From Sphingobacterium sp. UBA2700 (lineage in GTDB: Bacteria; Bacteroidota; Bacteroidia; Sphingobacteriales; Sphingobacteriaceae): a stretch of 64,000 bases of DNA. Both the position numbers and the translations under genes were made by a program. The notes beneath the pieces were generated by a model that saw nothing but the letters and a program-made list of their open reading frames with translations, had not been told where the DNA came from and ran no database searches. The stretch spans positions 151,551-215,550 of the forward strand of contig DELI01000004.1 in the NCBI GenBank assembly GCA_002354335.1, given 5' to 3'. This document shows positions 62,357-64,000 of this stretch, in pieces; within the stretch, counting starts at the first letter, position 1; each line of letters opens with the position of its first letter.

Positions 62357-63946
62357 ATGAGGAAATATTTAGTATTGTCATTCTTGCTACCTGCAATGAT
62401 CAGTTGCACGATGGCACAGAATCCTACACAAAGTAAATATGCGGAGCTATTGACCGTGGAGTCAGCGAAAGCACATTTGACGACTTTAACGTCTAAAGAA
62501 TATGCAGGACGTGGGACGGGTCAAGAGGGAGGTCAAAAAGCAGCAGAATATATCGCCAATACATTTAAAGAATTGGGTTTAAAACCCGCGGTAAATGGTT
62601 CATACTTTCAACCTGTAGCTTTAGAGAAATCGTCATACGTTGTTGAGCAATTTAAGATCAACAAGCATGAGTTTACAAATGGCAAGGATTTCTTTGTTCA
62701 GGGCTCGAATGATTTAGCAAGCTTTGATGCGAACGAGATTGTATTCGTAGGTTTTGGTATACAATCGGAGAAATACAATGATTTAAAAGGTCTAGATATT
62801 GCCGGAAAAGTAGTGATGTTCATCAGCGATGGAGAGCCTACCGATAACAACGGAAACTCGTTGATTACTGGCACCAAGACGCTATCGGACTGGTCTACGA
62901 GCCGCTTTAAGAAGGCTCAAGAATTGATGAAGTTAAAGCCGAAGCTTATTATTGCTACCGGCAAGCAGACATCAGAAATGATCGCTCGTTTCGGAGGTCG
63001 CTTAACTGGCGGACGCTTTATGTTGCGTTCGGAAGAGAAGAAAAGTCCGTCGACCGGCAACACCGGAACTCCTGTGGTTAACATGACGCTGGAGACTGCC
63101 AACGAGGTATTAGCGGCTAAGAAAACTACGGTTGATAAGGCGCTTGCTAAAATCAACAGCTCTAAGAAACCGAATTCTTTCGTCGTAAAAGCGGATGTTA
63201 AAGCGAAGATGGGGGTGAAGGCTGAAGAGTTCAATGATCCAAACGTATTGGGCGTAATTGAAGGAACAGATAAAAAGGACGATATCGTTATTATCTCGGG
63301 ACACTATGATCACGACGGTATTCTTCCTGACGGAACATACTTCCCTGGTGCTGATGATAACGGATCGGGTACTGTAGGTGTATTGGAATTAGCAAAAGCA
63401 TTCGCTGCAGCTAAGAAAGACGGTCATGGACCTAGAAGAACAATCCTTTTCATGGGCTTTGCAGCTGAAGAAAAAGGCTTATTAGGCTCTAGCTACTATT
63501 CAGAACATCCTGTATTCCCATTAGCAAATACGGTTACTTGTTTGAATATGGATATGATCGGTCGCATCGATGACAAGCACTTAGCAGGAAATCATAACTA
63601 TATCCATGCAATCGGTTCGGATATGTTGAGCAGCGAGCTAAAAGCGATCAACGAGGAAGCGAATAAGACCTATACGCAAATGGAATTAGACTATATGTAT
63701 GATGATCCGAAGGATCCGATGCGTATTTACTACCGCTCAGATCAATATAACCTAGCGAAGCATGGCATCCCGGTAATCTTCTTTTTCTCAGGCTTGCACC
63801 CAGATTACCATACTCCAAACGACACCGTTGACCGTATCGACTTTAATATGATGACGAAACGCGAGAAACTGGTGTTCCACACAGCATGGGAAATCGCAAA
63901 CCGTGATAATAAGCTTGTCGTTGATAAAAAGCCGGAAGCTTTGTAG
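62357..63946 (+). CDS. M28 family aminopeptidase with inserted domain
   Basis: A 529-aa exported zinc peptidase. The N-terminus (MRKYLVLSFLLPAMISC) looks like a lipoprotein signal. Zinc and catalytic motifs: SGHYDHDG, GADDNGSGT, AAEEKGLLGSS, NMDMIGR and DYHTPND. An insert between residues of about 95 and 290 resembles a PA-like lid. It is longer than the M28 relative at 28033-28983. It follows rpiB after 23 bases. TAGATTTTAGATATAAGAC flank-like sequence follows its stop. Confidence 0.92.
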   Translation: MRKYLVLSFLLPAMISCTMAQNPTQSKYAELLTVESAKAHLTTLTSKEYAGRGTGQEGGQKAAEYIANTFKELGLKPAVNGSYFQPVALEKSSYVVEQFKINKHEFTNGKDFFVQGSNDLASFDANEIVFVGFGIQSEKYNDLKGLDIAGKVVMFISDGEPTDNNGNSLITGTKTLSDWSTSRFKKAQELMKLKPKLIIATGKQTSEMIARFGGRLTGGRFMLRSEEKKSPSTGNTGTPVVNMTLETANEVLAAKKTTVDKALAKINSSKKPNSFVVKADVKAKMGVKAEEFNDPNVLGVIEGTDKKDDIVIISGHYDHDGILPDGTYFPGADDNGSGTVGVLELAKAFAAAKKDGHGPRRTILFMGFAAEEKGLLGSSYYSEHPVFPLANTVTCLNMDMIGRIDDKHLAGNHNYIHAIGSDMLSSELKAINEEANKTYTQMELDYMYDDPKDPMRIYYRSDQYNLAKHGIPVIFFFSGLHPDYHTPNDTVDRIDFNMMTKREKLVFHTAWEIANRDNKLVVDKKPEAL

Positions 63947-64000
63947 TTTTAGATTTTAGATATAAGACATTAGATAGATATGTCTTGTCCTGACATAGGT
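63947..64000. repeat. start of another flank repeat at the window edge
   Basis: TTTTAGATTTTAGATATAAG and following TAGATAGATATG resemble the flanks at 22034 and 2637. The window ends in it. Confidence 0.45.

Overview
The window looks like chromosomal core DNA of a Bacteroidota bacterium, most likely Sphingobacteriaceae (Sphingobacterium/Pedobacter-like). Supporting signs are -7 promoter elements of the Bacteroidota type (TAnnTTTG, sometimes with TTTG/CTTG 18-20 nt upstream), almost no Shine-Dalgarno sequences, and lineage-typical genes: gldC, a GLPGLI protein, an S46 dipeptidyl-peptidase, TonB-dependent receptors, bshA, a histone H1-like protein and a DUF2795 protein. I saw no tRNA, rRNA, transposase, prophage or CRISPR array.

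Layout. 1-2416: the 3' part of floA, a predicted minus-strand small RNA, then kdsC-maf. 2417-6258: an intergenic repeat complex, a TonB receptor with a heavy-metal domain and its small partner, and an unlisted 37-codon membrane protein. 6259-9950 (minus): trpD-trpF-trpB-trpA behind a classical attenuator whose 15-aa leader peptide has three consecutive Trp codons. 10014-13103 (minus): a small secreted protein, a DUF2795 protein, an acyltransferase and an M20 dipeptidase. 13320-16906: TonB receptor plus GLPGLI protein. 17115-19563 (minus): histone H1-like protein and S46 peptidase. 19675-26579 (plus): DEAD-box helicase, small membrane protein, gldC, EVE protein, a 50-nt tandem repeat array, and a LytTR regulator with its two-component sensor. 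26585-33559 (minus): thioesterase/SDR/M28 cluster, then ileS-dksA-lspA.

33560-48814 holds a second repeat complex, hesB, DUF7935, glyA, an ECF sigma factor, a zinc metallopeptidase, ffh, nuoAB-purK-purE, a TAT-exported isomerase-like protein, pyrH-frr, bshA, arfB and a BlaI/M56 pair behind palindromic operators. 48877-56087 holds cbpA-cbpM, a 75-nt tandem repeat, ferritin, a GntR-controlled ABC transporter operon, a propeller lipoprotein and queH. 56162-63946 holds yceD-rpmF, the fatty-acid genes plsX-fabH-accB-accC, tatC, rpiB and an M28 peptidase.

The most unusual content is non-coding: (i) the ~108-nt small RNA at 1118-1011, with a perfect promoter, a 5' hairpin and a terminator; (ii) the trp attenuator; (iii) several families of intergenic repeats, including three palindromes built from CCC/GGG tracts spaced 11 nt apart, an exact 50-nt-period array and a ~75-nt tandem repeat, bounded in places by a recurrent inverted flank; (iv) palindromic operators for the GntR/ABC and BlaI/M56 operons. 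Assignments come from reading the sequence and from remembered family features; no database search was run.
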